Below, piece after piece: positions 7,788-14,913 of a DNA stretch of 33,156 bases. Source of the stretch: Spirosoma spitsbergense DSM 19989 (GTDB lineage: Bacteria; Bacteroidota; Bacteroidia; Cytophagales; Spirosomataceae); the NCBI RefSeq assembly GCF_000374085.1, contig NZ_KB893596.1:1-33156 (forward strand), written 5' to 3'. The notes below the pieces were generated by a model, which made no database searches, was not told where the DNA came from, and saw only the letters and a list, made by a program, of their open reading frames with translations. Position 1 is the stretch's first letter; the number at the start of each line of letters is the position of its first letter. The position numbers and the translations under genes are program-made.

Positions 7788-7859
7788 AATCTGTCAATTT
7801 TTAATGATTGACTGACTACCGGGCAACGGAGCAATGCGCTGCCGGATAATCACTCGAAT

Positions 7860-8813
7860 TTAGTTTTTTAGTACCTGTAGAATGTTTTTTTCGATTCGTA
7901 CGAGCGGGTCGGCAACCATGTCGGCCCGGAAAGACTGCCCCGTCACGGTTTCAAACAGTTCAATGTACCGGGTTGTTATCTGGTTTACCCACTCGTCCGA
8001 CATGGCCGGAACAGACTGACCGGTTTTTCCCTGAAAGCCGTTGGCAATGAGCCATTCCCGAACGAACTCTTTGGACAACTGCTTCTGCTGCTGTCCGGCG
8101 TTCTGGTTCTGCTCGTACACATCGGCGTAAAAATACCGGGAAGAATCGGGTGTATGTACTTCGTCGATCAAATAAACCGTGCCATTCAGACTCCCAAACT
8201 CATATTTGGTATCGACCAGAATGAGTCCCTGCCCGGCCGCCATGTCCGTTCCCCGCGCAAAAAGGGCCAAGGCGTACCGTTCTAACTGGACATATTCCTG
8301 TTCCGAAACGATACCCTGTTTCAGGATTTCTTCCCGACTAATGTCTTCATCGTGCCCTTCGTAGGCTTTGGTCGAAGGGGTAATAATGGGTGTTGGCAGG
8401 CGGTCATTCTCCCGCAATCCATCGGGCAGGGATACCCCGCACAGTATCCGGTGGCCATCCCGATACTGCCGCCAGGCATGTCCTGCCAGATATCCCCGAA
8501 CAACCATCTCTACGGCATACGGCTCACATTTCAGGCCGATACTCACGTTAGGGTCCGGCACATCGAGAAGCCAGTTGGGGACGATGTCGGCCGTGGCCCG
8601 TAAAAAATAGGCGGCTGTCTGGTTCAGGACCTGTCCTTTGAATGGAATGGGCCGGGGTAGCACTACATCGAACGCTGAGATACGGTCAGAGGCAACCATC
8701 ACCAGTTTCGGGCCATTGCTCTGATCAGAAAAAGAGTATACATCCCGCACTTTGCCGCGGTAAAAGCCCGTTTGACCGGGGAAATTAAAATTGGTTTCCT
8801 GGATGGCGTTCAT
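7860..8813 (-). CDS. purC: Phosphoribosylaminoimidazole-succinocarboxamide synthase (SAICAR synthetase)
   Basis: A 317-residue enzyme of purine synthesis that ligates aspartate to CAIR using ATP. It has the family signature MVASDRISAFDVVLPRPIPFK split over residues near 35-55, GKVRDVY in the N-terminal ATP lobe and DTKYEFG in the C-terminal lobe. Length fits the longer PurC form of Bacteroidota. I place the start at the ATG complementary to 8811-8813 (product MNAIQETNF). The frame stays open 26 codons further upstream, but that stretch is a heptamer repeat (8821-8855) and is not conserved-looking protein. No other pur gene is in the window. Confidence 0.95.
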   Translation of the reverse strand: MNAIQETNFNFPGQTGFYRGKVRDVYSFSDQSNGPKLVMVASDRISAFDVVLPRPIPFKGQVLNQTAAYFLRATADIVPNWLLDVPDPNVSIGLKCEPYAVEMVVRGYLAGHAWRQYRDGHRILCGVSLPDGLRENDRLPTPIITPSTKAYEGHDEDISREEILKQGIVSEQEYVQLERYALALFARGTDMAAGQGLILVDTKYEFGSLNGTVYLIDEVHTPDSSRYFYADVYEQNQNAGQQQKQLSKEFVREWLIANGFQGKTGQSVPAMSDEWVNQITTRYIELFETVTGQSFRADMVADPLVRIEKNILQVLKN

Positions 8814-8820
8814 CAGAATG

Positions 8821-8855
8821 GGTTTACGGTTTATGGTTTGTGGTTTATGGTTTAC
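8821..8855. repeat. Tandem heptamer array GGTTTRY x5
   Basis: Five uninterrupted 7-nt units, each GGTTT followed by AC, AT, GT, AT and AC in order. It lies in the leader of purC. Similar AAACC-containing units occur at 10191-10207 and 27229-27340. Such low-complexity intergenic units are dispersed widely in Cytophagales genomes as I recall; function unknown. Confidence 0.85.
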
Positions 8856-8939
8856 GACTGGCTGGTGTGTAACTACGTCGTCATCAGCCAATCGAACCGG
8901 CGAACCGGCATAACCAAAAACTCTGAACGATAAACCAAA

Positions 8940-10115
8940 TTACAATTTCTCAATAATAATAGCCGATGCTCCACCGCCCCCGTTGCAGATACCTACTGCC
9001 CCATAGCGGCCGCCGGTCTGTTGCAGCACATTGGTAAGCGTCGTGAAAATGCGGGCACCCGATGCGCCCAGTGGATGGCCAATAGAAACGGCTCCGCCCA
9101 GTACGTTCATTTTCTCCTGGGGTACGTTCAACACTTTGCTGAACGCCAGTGGTACAACGGCAAAGGCTTCGTTTATTTCAAAAAAGTCGATGTCATCGAT
9201 GGTCAATCCGGCCCGTTCAATCGCCAGGGGAACTGCTTTCGTGGGAGCGGTGGTAAACCACTGGGGTTCCTGCTCGGCATCGGCGTAGGCCAGAATCCGG
9301 ACCAGTGGGTTTAATCCCAGTTCGTCCGCTTTCCGTCGGCTCATAACCACCACTGCCGACGCGCCATCGCTGATGGGGGAGGAGCTGGCCGCTGTTACCG
9401 TACCATCCGTCGAGAAAGCGGCTTTCAGGGTTGGGATTTTATCGTAGATAACATTTTTATATTCTTCATCTTCCCCAACGGTCACGGTGCCCTTGCGCCC
9501 AACCACATCGACCGGTACGATTTCGGCACCAAACTGACCATTTTTCGTACTGGCTTCCGACCGCTGGTAGGATTGAATCGTATAGGCATCCTGCTCTTCG
9601 CGGCTGATCGTATATTTCTGGGCCGTCTTATCGGCAAACAGACCCATCGCGCACTCGTCATACACATCGACCAGCCCATCGCGGGCCAGCCCGTCTACCA
9701 GTTCCGCGTTTCCGTATTTATAGCCAAAACGTGCTTTTGGTACGTAATAGGGGATATTCGACATGCTTTCCATACCACCCGCCACAACAATATCGGCCTG
9801 CCCAAGCTGAATGGCCTGAGCCGCCAGCATAATGGCTTTCGTGCCCGATGCACAAACTTTATTGATGGTCGTACACGGAATGGTTGCCGGTAAACCCGCT
9901 TTCAGGGCGGCCTGTTTGGCTGGAGCCTGCCCCAGGTTAGCCGACACGACATTACCCATGTACACTTCCTGTACCTGTTCGGGCTGGATACCGGCTCGGG
10001 CCAAAGCCCCTTTTATGGCTGCCGCTCCCAGGTCAATGGCCGACAGCGTGGAGAATACACCGCCAAAACTGCCAATGGGTGTGCGAACAGCGGTAATAAT
10101 AACAACTTCGTTCAT
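8940..10115 (-). CDS. Acetyl-CoA C-acetyltransferase (thiolase)
   Basis: A 391-residue cytosolic thiolase that condenses two acetyl-CoA or cleaves 3-ketoacyl-CoA. The acylated cysteine is in NKVCASGTKA (residue 88), the histidine in SIGHPLGASG (residue 347) and the second active-site cysteine in GICNGGGGA (residue 377). NEAFA is also present, so the active site is complete. The start chosen is the ATG complementary to 10113-10115 (MNEVVIITAVRTPIG). The open frame extends 25 codons upstream, but that part overlaps a 14-bp inverted repeat and is probably not translated. Biosynthetic versus degradative role cannot be told from the sequence. It is most like AtoB/PhaA-type enzymes. It shares its strand with purC and batC, but the gaps suggest separate transcription. 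Confidence 0.93.
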   Translation of the reverse strand: MNEVVIITAVRTPIGSFGGVFSTLSAIDLGAAAIKGALARAGIQPEQVQEVYMGNVVSANLGQAPAKQAALKAGLPATIPCTTINKVCASGTKAIMLAAQAIQLGQADIVVAGGMESMSNIPYYVPKARFGYKYGNAELVDGLARDGLVDVYDECAMGLFADKTAQKYTISREEQDAYTIQSYQRSEASTKNGQFGAEIVPVDVVGRKGTVTVGEDEEYKNVIYDKIPTLKAAFSTDGTVTAASSSPISDGASAVVVMSRRKADELGLNPLVRILAYADAEQEPQWFTTAPTKAVPLAIERAGLTIDDIDFFEINEAFAVVPLAFSKVLNVPQEKMNVLGGAVSIGHPLGASGARIFTTLTNVLQQTGGRYGAVGICNGGGGASAIIIEKL

Positions 10116-10150
10116 GTTCTTTGTATTTAGGGTATTCAGTCTGAGGTATT

Positions 10151-10193
10151 CGGTTGGCTGACGCGTAAAAGCTGTTGATGCGTCAGCCAACCG
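10151..10193. repeat. Perfect 14-bp inverted repeat upstream of the thiolase gene
   Basis: CGGTTGGCTGACGC at 10151-10164 pairs perfectly with its complement at 10180-10193 over a 15-nt loop. AAACC-type units follow to 10207. The 12-mer GCGTCAGCCAAC of the right arm recurs at 27267-27278 in another repeat-bearing gap. It lies between the batC stop and the thiolase start, so it could terminate batBC transcripts, but it lacks a T-tract. Confidence 0.8.
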
Positions 10194-10209
10194 TAAACCG
10201 CAAACCGAA

Positions 10210-10905
10210 TTACCACCGATTCGTGTTTTCTTTGGGTTTTGTTCCCGTTCGGCGGGCTGCCCGCGTCAATGCATAAGGCAGGTCATCACCCCGCATGGCA
10301 TCGAGCAGTTGCATGGCTTGGGCTTCATTCAGGTTAAGCCGCTGAAAACGACGCAATAGCTCATCCTGCCGGTCTGACCGTTCAACCTGTTGCCCGCCTG
10401 AAGGTTTTGGTTTCGTAATGGGTTGCGGTTTCTGACCAGCATCCTGCGGACGTTTCTGAGTAGCCGGAGGTTTGCCGGAGTAACGGGTTTTTACCAGTTC
10501 AAAATTATACCGGGCCGGTTCATTATTGGAATTTTCGAGCAGTGCTTTTTCAAACAGGACCAGTGCTTTTGCGCTGTCACCTTCCAGGCAGGCCATTACG
10601 CCCAATTGTGTCGCGGCTGCTGTACGAAGGTCGGCCCGGTCGGACTGGAGCAGTGTTTCATACTGGGGTCTTGCTTTTGCATACCGCTTCAGATTAAAAT
10701 AGGTATGGCCAAGATTTAACCGCACGGCTGGATCAATCGTTGTTGTTCGCTTGCTCAGATAGGCATATAATTCCAGGGCACGCTGATACTGACCGGCCTG
10801 ATAGGCGGCCTGTGCATCCTGGCGAGCCTGATTATTCTGCGAAACCTGATTTTGTGCGAGTAAATTATTCAACCAAAGCCAGGCCGCAATGACTAAGTAC
10901 ATCAT
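10210..10905 (-). CDS. batC: BatC-like tetratricopeptide protein
   Basis: A 231-residue exported protein with an N-terminal signal or anchor segment (MMYLVIAAWLWLNNLLAQ). Three TPR-like helical pairs follow over residues 28-150: ARQDAQAAYQAGQYQRALELY, AVRLNLGHTYFNLKRYAKA and AATQLGVMACLEGDSAKALVLFEKAL. A Pro/Lys-rich linker (about 155-180) leads to a conserved-looking tail with L-N-E-A-Q-A-M-Q-L-L-D-A. This layout is that of BatC in the Bat (Bacteroides aerotolerance) operons. It lies 51 bp downstream of a VWA gene of BatB type on the same strand, which supports the call. BatD, BatE and BatA are not adjacent. Confidence 0.82.
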   Translation of the reverse strand: MMYLVIAAWLWLNNLLAQNQVSQNNQARQDAQAAYQAGQYQRALELYAYLSKRTTTIDPAVRLNLGHTYFNLKRYAKARPQYETLLQSDRADLRTAAATQLGVMACLEGDSAKALVLFEKALLENSNNEPARYNFELVKTRYSGKPPATQKRPQDAGQKPQPITKPKPSGGQQVERSDRQDELLRRFQRLNLNEAQAMQLLDAMRGDDLPYALTRAARRTGTKPKENTNRW

Positions 10906-10956
10906 AATAGCATAACCAATGGGTGGTCAAAAATAAGACGAAACATTGAGACCAAC

Positions 10957-11919
10957 TCATAACCGAAAGGTTCGGATAGTCACAATTAAGTCGAGAAGGA
11001 GCAATCCCAGCGCAGCCAGGAGGAAATAATAGTATTTATTTGTCGAAACCGCTATGCGCTGCTGGTCGATGGCTCCCCCTTTCAGCGACCGTAAAACGCC
11101 GGCTAACTCATTTATATATCGGCCATTGACATCGGCCTGAATATATTGCCCCCGTCCATCCCGCGCAAGATTCTTTAGAAACTCGCTGTTCAGACGGCTG
11201 CGAACAATCTGGCGGCTATCGTCGCGAATAAAATCTCGTCCATTCCGAATGGATGCCCCTGTTTCGGTACCGACCCCCACGGTGATGAGGGGCATATTCT
11301 GCGTGCGAAGCCGGGCTAATGCGCTACGCTCGCAGGGGGCAAAATTTTCACCGTCACTGAACAGAACGATGGACCGGACGTTTTGGCGGGTCGATGGGTC
11401 GGTCAGTAATTTCTGATAAGCCAGTTCGATAGCACTGCACAGGTCCGTTCCCCCGGTTGGGACAATGCTGGTATGTACTTCGCGGATGAGTTGCTTGAGG
11501 GCATCCTGATCCGCAGTAAGTGGCGATAAGACGAAGGACTCAGATGATGCCAGCACCAATCCGAACCGGGTAGCGGGCAGCGTGTCGCACAACTGCTGAA
11601 TATCGTATTTTACCCGCTCCAAACGGGTTGGCACTACATCGCTGGCATCCATAGACCGGGATATGTCAACCAGCAGATACGTGTCATGGCCGGTAGTGGC
11701 CAGTTCACTTTCCGCTTCGCCGAAGGAAGGCCCCAATAACGCAATGATCAATAACGTAAGGTAGCTTCCACGCAGAAAAAATTTAGGTACTACGCCCCAG
11801 GCTGACGTATTTAACTGGCGGGCCAGCCGAAAAGTACGCCATACGTACAGCGTGTAGACGCTGATAAAAAGAAAAATGAAAATAAATTCGGTACGCGAAA
11901 AAGGATATAACCAGTTCAT
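10957..11919 (-). CDS. batB: BatB-like von Willebrand factor A membrane protein
   Basis: A 320-residue protein with two N-terminal hydrophobic helices (about 12-27 and 52-65), a VWA domain over about 79-265 and a C-terminal helix (YYYFLLAALGLLLLDLIV). The metal-ion-dependent adhesion site is complete: DISRS at 85-89, T in TGGTDL and D in LFSDGEN. Such proteins expose the VWA domain on the periplasmic face and bind partners through a divalent metal. It is the first gene of a batB-batC pair. The upstream neighbour is the divergent tRNA locus, so batA is absent from its usual place. No clear TTG/TAnnTTTG promoter was seen in the 170-bp gap upstream. Confidence 0.88.
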   Translation of the reverse strand: MNWLYPFSRTEFIFIFLFISVYTLYVWRTFRLARQLNTSAWGVVPKFFLRGSYLTLLIIALLGPSFGEAESELATTGHDTYLLVDISRSMDASDVVPTRLERVKYDIQQLCDTLPATRFGLVLASSESFVLSPLTADQDALKQLIREVHTSIVPTGGTDLCSAIELAYQKLLTDPSTRQNVRSIVLFSDGENFAPCERSALARLRTQNMPLITVGVGTETGASIRNGRDFIRDDSRQIVRSRLNSEFLKNLARDGRGQYIQADVNGRYINELAGVLRSLKGGAIDQQRIAVSTNKYYYFLLAALGLLLLDLIVTIRTFRL

Positions 11920-12020
11920 TCAGTAAAGTATCAGGCTGAGACTGACTTGGTTTGGTAGGGAAGCTATCCCAAAACGGAAAGGCGAAATTAATGATTACAA
12001 AAAGATTTTTGGACTCCCTA

Positions 12021-12051
12021 TTGACCTAAACGATGAATTACTCTATCTTTG
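12021..12051 (+). promoter_or_regulatory. Promoter of the tRNA-Ser/tRNA-Pro operon
   Basis: TTG (12021-12023), a 20-nt spacer and TATCTTTG (12044-12051) match the Bacteroidota consensus exactly. The predicted start is about 33 nt before the 5' end of tRNA-Ser. Confidence 0.88.
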
Positions 12052-12090
12052 TGTCCCAATCGTTCAGGAAGAAGGGAATGATTGGGCTTC

Positions 12091-12177
12091 GGAGAGATGC
12101 CTGAGTGGCCGAAAGGAACAGTTTGCTAAACTGTCGTACTGGTAACGGTACCGAGGGTTCGAATCCCTCTCTCTCCG
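12091..12177 (+). tRNA. tRNA-Ser (GCT anticodon)
   Basis: An 87-nt class II tRNA. GGAGAGA (12091-12097) pairs with TCTCTCC (12170-12176) as acceptor stem, with discriminator G. The anticodon stem-loop CAGTTTGCTAAACTG places GCT as anticodon, reading AGC and AGU. The long variable arm (GTACTGGTAACGGTACC) typical of serine tRNAs and the GGTTCGAATCC T-arm are present. CCA is not encoded. It is transcribed together with tRNA-Pro 20 nt downstream. Confidence 0.97.
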
Positions 12178-12197
12178 CTGAGTACAGAGTAAACCTT

Positions 12198-12271
12198 CGG
12201 GGTGTAGCGTAGCCCGGTATCGCGCCTGCTTTGGGAGCAGGAGGTCGTAGGTTCGAATCCTGCCACCCCGA
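12198..12271 (+). tRNA. tRNA-Pro (TGG anticodon)
   Basis: A 74-nt tRNA. CGGGGTG (12198-12204) pairs with CACCCCG (12264-12270), with discriminator A. The anticodon loop within CCTGCTTTGGGAGCAGG gives TGG, which reads proline codons by wobble. The D-arm (GTAGCGTAGCCCGGT) and T-arm (AGGTTCGAATCCTG... ) are canonical. CCA is not encoded. It is the second gene of the two-tRNA operon and is followed after 11 nt by a terminator. Confidence 0.97.
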
Positions 12272-12282
12272 CACTGAAAATC

Positions 12283-12314
12283 AAGCACTTATCAGCAATG
12301 GTAAGTGCTTTTTT
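12283..12314 (+). terminator. Intrinsic terminator of the tRNA operon
   Basis: AAGCACTTA (12283-12291) pairs with TAAGTGCTT (12302-12310) and runs into a six-T tract. It lies 11 nt after tRNA-Pro and just before the IS remnant. Confidence 0.9.
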
Positions 12315-12330
12315 CATTTCGACTAACACG

Positions 12331-12390
12331 GGATCAAATCTAAAAGTTGTGGAGTGGATTGTATTTGGATCAATTCAAAAACTTGTGGAG
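12331..12390 (+). repeat. Subterminal direct repeat of the IS left end
   Basis: Two 24-nt copies (12331-12354, 12367-12390) start GGATCAA and end TTGTGGAG. They differ at three positions and are separated by 12 nt. Subterminal repeats of this kind commonly bind transposase. The second copy contains the -33 TTG of the IS promoter. Confidence 0.85.
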
Positions 12391-12413
12391 GGCATAGGCT
12401 TTTTCTAGCTTTG
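12383..12413 (+). promoter_or_regulatory. Promoter of the decayed transposase
   Basis: TTG (12383-12385), 20 nt, then TAGCTTTG (12406-12413): an exact consensus match about 26 nt upstream of the ATG at 12439. It survives although the genes behind it are broken. Confidence 0.78.
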
Positions 12414-12438
12414 TGAGTTTGATCACCCCTAGCTCGTT

Positions 12439-12801
12439 TTGGAGAGTTTCTTGCCTATCATCCAGTTCCTGTTGCCCGATTTTATCCTGGAACATTTCGA
12501 ATTGACATCCATTGACCGTCAGGATGGTATCTTTCAGGTCCATATCGAAGAGAAAAACGCGGATCAGAACAATCTAGAAAGGAAAAAACTACTCTCCAAA
12601 GGCTTTTTCCCACCGATCACCGTCCAGGATTTTCCCCTCCGTGGACACCAGGTTTTCCTCCCTATCAAGCCTCGTCGGTAGCTCAATACCCAAACCGGTA
12701 AAGTCGTGTATCCAGATTGGACCCATGTGGCGGATGGAGCGCGGATGACCAGTGAGTTTGCCGCTTTTTTAAAAGATATCAGTCGATACCAACCCCACTA
12801 A
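12439..12801 (+). pseudogene. ISAon1-type transposase N-region, interrupted by an amber codon
   Basis: The frame from ATG 12439 gives a protein with the family's N-terminal pattern (IQFLLPDFILEHFEL, then FHVQ-like VHIEEKN and ITVQDFPLRGHQVFLPIKPRR). It stops at TAG 12679-12681, after R-R. Family members as I remember them have tryptophan here (R-R-W), so a single TGG-to-TAG change is the simplest explanation. The same frame then continues open for 39 codons with family-like sequence (VYPDWTHVADGARMTSEFAA, then FLKDISRYQP) to TAA at 12799-12801, overlapping the start of the transposase frame. In intact elements this small protein precedes the catalytic transposase. Confidence 0.82.
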
Positions 12802-13488
12802 CATCCGATCCATCGGAGGCTTTTATGGGGTTGATGGCAGCACCCTATTGCGGCACTATGGTGACCTTCAGGATGGATTTAAAAATTGGGATCAACGCCA
12901 GCATGCTAAAGACTGGTTGCTTTACCCTCAAAATGTGGGTACGCATCTGTCTATTGATGAAACGAGTCTGTGGAATGGGGAGTTGTATACGATTCTGACC
13001 AATAAAGCGGCCAAAGGCGGTAAGGGTAGCATTGTGGCCATTATGGCAGGCGCCAAAGCCCAGATAGTCATTGACATCCTGCAAAAAATCCCCGAAAAGC
13101 TTCGTAAAAAAGTATGTGAGATTACCCTCGACATGGCCAGTAATATGGCTTTGATGGCCAGGAAATGTTTCCCAAAGGCTATTCAAGTGACCGATCGTTT
13201 TCATGTTCAACAATTAGCCCTGGAGGCCAGCGGGACAGCTTACTTTTTGAACGATATCCTGCCTTGAAGCGGGCTTATGAATTGAGCAAGTCACTGATCC
13301 TTATCTTCGCGACGACCACTGACAAACTCTACGGCTTAGGGCGTTTAGCCAAGTGGCATGAGCAGGTACGCCAGGCTGGTTTCAAGGCCTTCAACACGGT
13401 GGCTCGCTCGATCCAGAACCATTATCCGACCATCCTGAACTACTTTGACAATCGAAGTACCAATGCGTCGGTTGAATTCTTTAATTAA
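12802..13488 (+). pseudogene. ISL3-family (ISAon1) transposase, deleted and frameshifted
   Basis: The first part (open from before 12802 to 13267) reads through GGFYGVDGSTLLRHYGD, LSIDETSLWNGELYTI, EITLDMASNMALMARK and VTDRFHVQQLALEA, which is the DDE transposase of ISL3 elements with the first two Asp residues in place. Near 13225-13240 the family sequence jumps to QRDSLLFERYPALK in another frame. Roughly 60 residues normally lie between these blocks (from memory), so an internal deletion with a frame change has occurred. The second frame carries FKAFNTVARSIQ and FDNRSTNASVEFFN, including the likely catalytic Glu, then meets a stop at 13486-13488 where the family continues. The gene is dead. 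Confidence 0.88.
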
Positions 13489-13577
13489 GACGGTTACGGG
13501 GCAAACGAAGTACGTTTGTAAGCCAGAGCATAGCCGCTGTCGGTCAGTGATGGCCTTGCTTGTCAGCGTGTCAGGTT

Positions 13578-14129
13578 TTATCGCTGAAAAACGGGCCGGG
13601 TAAACGGTGGCTGGAGGAGCAGGTGAAAGGAGTTTTCATCGCCCAGTGCAATGGCCCGGCGGAGGTCATTTTCGGCCTGGGGGAGTTGGCGGAGTTCAAT
13701 TCGGGCCAGGGCACGCCAACGGTAGGCGTCGGGTTGCTCATCCCTGAAATGCCAAACGGCTTTATCGAACTCCCGGAATGCCTGCTGAAATTCGTTGGTC
13801 TTGTAATACGCAATGCCGCGCTCCAGATAACAATCTGCCAGGGTATTGTCCCGATTCAGGGCTTCGGTCAGGTCGTAAATGGCGGAGTAATAGTTTGCCT
13901 GAGCGAGCTGGCATTTGCCCCGGTAGGCATACGCAATGGCTGATTTTGGCTGTTGCTGTACGACATTGTCGAAGTAGGTATGTGCTTCAATAATATCTGA
14001 TTGCTGGAAGAGATCAATGCCTTTTTTGAACCGTTTTCGATCCTTATCGGCATCGGTATCATGGTCGACCATGTAATACCGGATGGTTAAATAAATACCA
14101 AAAAACAGACACAACAACGCAATTTCCAT
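13578..14129 (-). CDS. Membrane-anchored TPR protein
   Basis: A 183-residue protein with a single N-terminal hydrophobic helix (MEIALLCLFFGIYLTIRYYM) and no cleavage motif. Four TPR units follow: RFKKGIDLFQQSDIIEAHTY, AIAYAYRGKCQLAQANYYSAI, ADCYLERGIAYYKTNEFQQAF and DAYRWRALARIELRQLPQAE. TPR arrays hold partner proteins; the partner is unknown. The 3' end lies 90 bp from the decayed transposase, facing it, so antisense transcripts from the IS promoter could enter this gene. The last 12 residues (QPPFTRPVFQR) look unlike TPR sequence, and I cannot exclude that the IS truncated the original C-terminus. Confidence 0.83.
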   Translation of the reverse strand: MEIALLCLFFGIYLTIRYYMVDHDTDADKDRKRFKKGIDLFQQSDIIEAHTYFDNVVQQQPKSAIAYAYRGKCQLAQANYYSAIYDLTEALNRDNTLADCYLERGIAYYKTNEFQQAFREFDKAVWHFRDEQPDAYRWRALARIELRQLPQAENDLRRAIALGDENSFHLLLQPPFTRPVFQR

Positions 14130-14202
14130 ATCTCCGTATGATTGCTTCTATAGGTACTGAGTTAAGTTAAGGCGGAGTGGCTTTCTTCTGCAAACCGCAA
14201 CA

Positions 14203-14568
14203 TTAGTTTAGTTCGGCCTGAACGGCCCTGGGTAAACTCTTTTTAACCAGCTCGTAGGAGTGGTCTATCCAGTCGTGAACGTCGGCCATTCGAATGCTTC
14301 CGTCGAGGGTGACGGTGTTCCAGTGGGTCTTGTTCATGTGGTAACCGGGCGTTACAGCGGAATGTTCTTCCCGTAGCATAACGGCCCGTTCGGGGTCGCA
14401 TTTCAGGTTGACTGTCGTCGGTGTGCTCTCCGTAGCTAACAAAGCGAACATCTTGCCCGGCGTTCCGGCAGCCCCCACTTTAAACACCAGCGCATCACCG
14501 CCAAACGGAAACGATTCGGTAACGCTGGGTTTAGTTATGCAGTATTCGCGCAGTGTCTCGGTATTCAT
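14203..14568 (-). CDS. MmcQ/YjbR family protein
   Basis: A 121-residue protein of the MmcQ/YjbR family, a small double-wing CyaY-like fold proposed to bind DNA. Typical blocks are seen: LREYCITKPSVTESFPFGGDALVFKV split over residues 5-30, FALLATESTPTTVNLKCDPERA and the C-terminal HMNKTHWNTVTLDGSI followed by D-W-I-D-H-S-Y-E-L-V. Length is normal. Its ATG overlaps the stop of the upstream small membrane-protein gene (ATGA at 14565-14568), implying translational coupling. The biological role of the family is not established. Confidence 0.9.
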   Translation of the reverse strand: MNTETLREYCITKPSVTESFPFGGDALVFKVGAAGTPGKMFALLATESTPTTVNLKCDPERAVMLREEHSAVTPGYHMNKTHWNTVTLDGSIRMADVHDWIDHSYELVKKSLPRAVQAELN

Positions 14569-14759
14569 CGTGCGCAGTGCCGGACGGTGTAAATAATGAT
14601 AGCGACCAAGAACATGACAATCGAAATTCGATTGATTCCGTGCATCATACGCAGGTTTACACTGGTTGGGTGGTTCGGGTCGGGCTTGCGAAACACGCGC
14701 AGGAAATAAGAAAAAACAGGACCAATTTTGAGGTAATCTAAGAATCTATTCACGAGCAA
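14565..14759 (-). CDS. Small conserved membrane protein (DUF6728-like)
   Basis: A 64-residue protein starting MLVNRFLDYLKIGPVFSYFL, with a short basic, proline-rich middle (RKPDPNHPTSVNLRMMHGIN) and one C-terminal transmembrane helix (ISIVMFLVAIIIYTV) followed by R-H-C-A-R. I recall near-identical stand-alone proteins across Cytophagales under a domain-of-unknown-function label (DUF6728, from memory). The conserved R-M-M-H-G-I-N-R-I-S block just before the helix is the family's hallmark. Its stop overlaps the start of the MmcQ/YjbR gene by 4 nt, so the two are one operon. Function unknown. Confidence 0.8.
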   Translation of the reverse strand: MLVNRFLDYLKIGPVFSYFLRVFRKPDPNHPTSVNLRMMHGINRISIVMFLVAIIIYTVRHCAR

Positions 14760-14913
14760 TTAATGTATAGCGGACCGCGCGGGCAGCCCCGATTGACGAA
14801 ATGAAGAATGGATTATGTACCTGCAAAAACGAGTAACGAACGCGGGCAAAAAAACACTACCTTACGTGTAGCCGGATTGTTTAATAGTCATTATGGGGCA
14901 CCCGTGCGGTTTA

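Larger units (their letters stand above)
12331..13488 (+). mobile_element. Decayed ISAon1/ISL3-family insertion sequence
   Basis: The remnant comprises a left end with a 24-nt direct repeat (12331-12354 and 12367-12390), a promoter (12383-12413), an N-region reading frame and a transposase frame. All are recognisable as the two-gene ISAon1-type organisation common in Bacteroidota. Three lesions are visible: an amber codon in the first frame, an internal deletion with frame change near 13225-13240, and a truncated 3' end at about 13484. No counterpart of the left-end sequence appears after 13488, so the right end is lost. It sits directly downstream of the tRNA terminator. Confidence 0.85.

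Noticed and set aside
8821..8855. Heptamer array considered as a CRISPR-like array
   Set aside because: Units are 7 nt with no spacers and no cas genes are nearby.
8814..8891. Upstream 26-codon extension of PurC
   Set aside because: It is encoded by the heptamer repeat and precedes the usual SAICAR synthetase start.
10116..10190. Upstream 25-codon extension of the thiolase
   Set aside because: It overlaps the inverted repeat and does not resemble thiolase N-termini, which begin directly at MNEVVIITAVRTP.
12038..12329. Overlapping minus-strand frames across the tRNA genes
   Set aside because: They are translations of tRNA sequence (REGFEPSVP and GFEPTTSC-type artefacts are well known) and not real proteins.
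13502..13518. Short inverted repeat CAAACG/CGTTTG near the broken IS end
   Set aside because: Six base pairs with no match to the left end, so it is not convincing as an IS terminus or terminator.
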